In this document: piece after piece, positions 61,085 through 64,000 of the stretch
Layout: each line of letters opens with the position of its first letter
Numbering within the stretch: the stretch's first letter is position 1
Origin: Polytrichum commune
Lineage: Eukaryota; Streptophyta; Polytrichopsida; Polytrichales; Polytrichaceae
Length of the DNA: 64,000 nucleotides
Direction: 5' to 3'
Assembly (NCBI GenBank): GCA_950295325.1
Contig: OX485806.1
Coordinates: forward strand, 39,988,001-40,052,000
Program-made: the position numbers and the translations under genes
The notes under the pieces: generated by a model
Databases searched by the model: none
What the model saw: only the letters and a program-made list of their open reading frames with translations
Told to the model about the DNA's origin: nothing

Positions 61085-61862
61085 AGATGGAAGCTATGTT
61101 ATGCAACTACCTCTGGTTGGGGTTTAAGAACACTACAAGAGCTTGGGTGAGTTGGGATGATTGTGCGACACCAAAGAAAGTTGGAGGGCTTAGATGCGAT
61201 GTGCGCACTCATGAGTAAATGGGTCATTCACGCATTCATGCCATGCTAGTCAAATTTGCAAATCTTGCTAAGGTACTGCTTCAAGCAATTGCAACCTTCT
61301 TATCACGATTCATGGGGCCCTTCTTCTCTCTGGTTGTTCTCTCCATATTTCTCTATCAAAGGTGGGTCAAATTTTGGCATCATATTGCTCAGTCGTGGAA
61401 GGTGATGGCATGCATGGTGACCATTCTTTCTTTGTCTTGCTCAAAGGACATTTTACAATCTAACCTTTGGTGGCAAAGTGAATACCAAGTGTTGTACTTT
61501 GACATTACTATGGATAGGGTTTTCATACTTTATAGTAGAGGATCGAGACAATTCCATGATATTGGAGATCCAGGGAAGAATGGATTTTTAGAATGGGAGG
61601 AAGCATGTATCAAAATTTTCCTTGCAAATATTTATCATGACTTTTGGGTCAAATTATTGGAACACTATGGTTCATACCGTGATAGGATGCTCAACCAACA
61701 TGGAGCACATCTCACTTCACAAGAATGGATCGGTTTGTACAAACATCAAGAGGACAAGTTGCTAGAATGGGTTGTTTTGTTTTGCTCGAGGTGGTTGTAC
61801 TTTTCTTTTTGTAATTGATTTCGCTTTCAATTTGTGCCAAAAAATAAAATAAAATAAAAATG
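61085..61862 (+). mobile_element. Nested 5'-truncated L1-type LINE fragment
   Basis: The segment has a normal base composition inside the A/C-rich LINE. It encodes FKNTTRAWVSWDDCATPKK then VGGL, the W-x(n)-VxWDxCxxPKxxGGL motif that follows the RT in plant L1-type LINEs, then a stop and a 199-codon frame (61219-61818) with WWQSEYQV, FHDIGDPGKNGFLEWEEA and LTSQEWIGLY, typical of the C-terminal region of such proteins. It ends with an AAAATAAAATAAAA tail at about 61840-61860, as expected for a truncated LINE insertion. Target duplications are not evident. Confidence 0.6.
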
Positions 61863-62570
61863 ATATTGAATATACTTAGGCAACTACCATAGAAAACATG
61901 CCTTCAAGCAAGACATATCCCCATTACGCAACCTATGCACATCCCAACAAATTGACACTTGCATCCATCTATTATCACGTTGTACAAATAAGCACATAAA
62001 TAATTTAAGGATCAACAAGCACAACAAAGCAACACATGCATTAGCAAATGCACTATTAGCCCACCCTTTCAACAAGATGTTTCACATTAATAAACGTTGG
62101 CAAACACAATGACCGTACCTTGGACAATACCAAACCATCCTAGCTACTCCCATGCACATGCCACCTACCAACATGCAGTTGCCATGCCTACCTTAGACCA
62201 TACATATTATGCATATTAGGATCCCTCCTCCCCCCCCCCCCCAAGGGCCAAATCACCCTTTTCCCTAAACTTAAATCTTAAAGAGAGAACATTTGAATTT
62301 AATTATTATAATGATAGATTTTCCACTGACTCGAAGCCATTGCCAAAAAACTCACAAAATATGTCACCCTACAATCATTATTAACCCAACTAGGATAACC
62401 AATATTCCCACCCATGATCATCAGCGCGGGAATAAGAGGAATATACATACTACAACCACCAAACAACTCAAAGATCTTCACATCCTCGCCATTAAAATCC
62501 GTAAACTAATAGAAACATTCTCACAAATAGCCATTAGATACCTAACCCACATTTTCCTAAACAAATGAAA

Positions 62571-64000
62571 ATTAAAAAGAAACAAATCCTCATACCACTT
62601 GACTAAAATGGACACTTGCAAACACGCTAACACTAACCAATGGTCCACCTATGAAAATAGGAACTGAGCCACCCTCGCTCCTAGCGAACGTAGGTTGAAA
62701 GCAGTGAATAGTCATCGCAAGTTAGTGTAAAGACGTTGATGCATCTTTATATTATTTATATGATCAAGTTCCAAGACATGTATGCATGCTCCTTGATTTG
62801 CTCTCTCTATTGGTATTTGTATAAAAGTTTGAAAGACAACATGCACTTCTAAGCTTTAAAAAAAAAACATTGTGACGTAGATCATGCACAAGCTCAAAAT
62901 TGTCTTACAAGGTGTTTACTTTGATGAGAACAATGTTATTTTGGTGTTCATGATTATCTTGTTTTTAGCTTTCTTGAAAGGCTTTAGGAGCAAAGCATTT
63001 TGTAACACAAATTGTAGAAATACCCTCAGAGGGATTCATGAGAAATATCACAAAAGCAAAGTTGTAGTAAGGCCCCATCAATGGATCCCAAATCTCAAAA
63101 TTGAGAAGATATCGGTAAGATGGCACTTGATGTGATGGACTGGCATTTTGAATACCATAGATTGGTGGAACGTTTCAAACATAAATAAGCTCAAAGCGAT
63201 GAGGAAGCAATCAAATTATCAACATGTCTATAATGATATAAGCACTTCACAAGGTGTATAAGATAACCATCAGTCAATATTTGCAATTGATTGACAATTT
63301 AGTAACTACATCTTGGAGGGGAAGGCTTAAAGATACTTATCAAAATAACAAAGTTTAATTATCTAATGTAAATATTTACATTATGGGATGTTAAGGTTGT
63401 TAACCATTATTTTCCGAAGTAGGCCCCATGGCCTTCTTATCCAAGGTCAATCCCACACATGGCCTTATCATGTGGTGGAAGTCTTCCCCTTTGTGGAATG
63501 TAAATTCCTTCAAGTGTGTTGAAGTAAATTCATGTGACTTGACTATGAAAACAAATAATGATCATCCAATGTGTGGTTGTAGGAGCCCATCAATGAGGCT
63601 TGAGGGTAGAGGCTATCTTGCTTGCATTGGTCATTGCCCATTATTAGAATAATATATTTTGAGCATTTGAGTGACACTACAAACAAAGTATGCCTCAAAC
63701 ATGATACTCAAATAAGTTAGGTCTAACACAAGAGACACCTACCACTTGGTCAACAAACTTTGACCCATTCCAAAACATGCATACGAAGTCAAATTCATAA
63801 ACAATTTCTCACATGCGTGTTTATCAATTTGAATAAATATCTAACAGGTTTTAAGGAGATGATAAAGTTGTGTTGGGACATTCTCACAACGATTTTCATG
63901 TGAATAGCATTGGTCTTCTTACAAATCACACCTAAGAAACTCGTGAATCATGTTTTTGGGAGCCACAAAGCAAAGATTAAAAAAAGATGACTTTGATGTT
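62571..64000. other. Gene-free end of the window
   Basis: AT-rich sequence without a recognised gene. The open frames at 62884-63135 and 63428-63652 are short and match nothing I know; they could be fragments of repeats. Confidence 0.35.

Larger units (their letters stand above)
57256..62570 (+). pseudogene. 5'-truncated, heavily decayed second LINE of the large-LINE family
   Basis: The remnant starts inside the RT: WKKTQVGYHL then AYADDIVILTYN aligns with the RT block C of the LINE at 28.3 kb. It is followed by NWAYMDLGIYKF. ATIPLDRLTWL and LPPSIIHNLTQF (58.9-59.1 kb) match the region before RNase H. SYYTERSF at about 60370 is a decayed RNase H start, with HIHIFANNLHSIYLL after it. RINKHNKATHAL near 62.0 kb matches the zinc-knuckle region. 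It is A/C-rich like the first LINE and full of stops. Two foreign segments interrupt it. Confidence 0.75.

Overview
The window looks like nuclear DNA of a land plant. It has spliced genes with plant proteins (cytosolic ribosomal protein S23, mitochondrial complex I subunit B14/NDUFA6, a phytocyanin), AT-rich intergenic DNA, tRNA-derived SINEs, TIR/MITE elements and non-LTR retrotransposons. Sparse genes and a high repeat load suggest a repeat-rich genome. I lean to a non-flowering lineage (bryophyte, lycophyte, fern or similar), but only weakly. Nothing looks bacterial: there are no operons and no CRISPR array.

Layout. 0-13 kb is repeat-derived intergenic DNA: a tRNA-related SINE with a 17-bp target-site duplication (3.4 kb), four members of one TIR element family (0.3, 9.0, 10.7 and 11.3 kb), a 159-bp foldback (10.2 kb) and a tandem duplication (12.3-12.9 kb). 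13.6-17.5 kb holds a complete four-exon RPS23 gene on the minus strand, with a long, internally repeated first intron and a Tourist-like MITE just upstream. 19.07-31.8 kb is one long plus-strand LINE: GC-rich tandem 5' monomers, ORF1, an A/C-rich spacer, then a decayed ORF2 with an endonuclease, reverse transcriptase, an unusual domain resembling phage-type adenine methyltransferases, RNase H and a zinc knuckle. A 12-residue 2A-like peptide lies in frame before the endonuclease. At the 3' end is a ~1-kb near-perfect palindrome (31.9-32.9 kb) flanked by TA microsatellites and containing LINE 3'-end sequence. 36.9-38.8 kb holds the NDUFA6/B14 gene (minus strand). Its 5' leader and leader intron are homologous to the 5' end and first intron of RPS23. 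39-53 kb is mostly very AT-rich, with one decayed Myb/SANT-like gene (46.5 kb). 53.3-56.5 kb holds a phytocyanin gene with tandemly repeated upstream leader segments and decayed tandem copies of its last exon downstream. 57.3-62.6 kb is a 5'-truncated, heavily decayed relative of the large LINE, itself interrupted by other insertions.

How the parts relate. The three host genes have no obvious pathway link. The most notable points are (1) an apparent leader/intron capture, in which a complex I gene uses a duplicated ribosomal-protein-gene leader whose start codon is gone and whose splice donor reads as a consensus site; (2) a LINE with an unusual domain order (duplicated 2A-like module, APE, RT, methyltransferase-like domain, RNase H, zinc knuckle); and (3) a long LINE-3'-end palindrome that could give hairpin RNA against that family. 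Domain calls are by eye from motifs. No similarity search was run.
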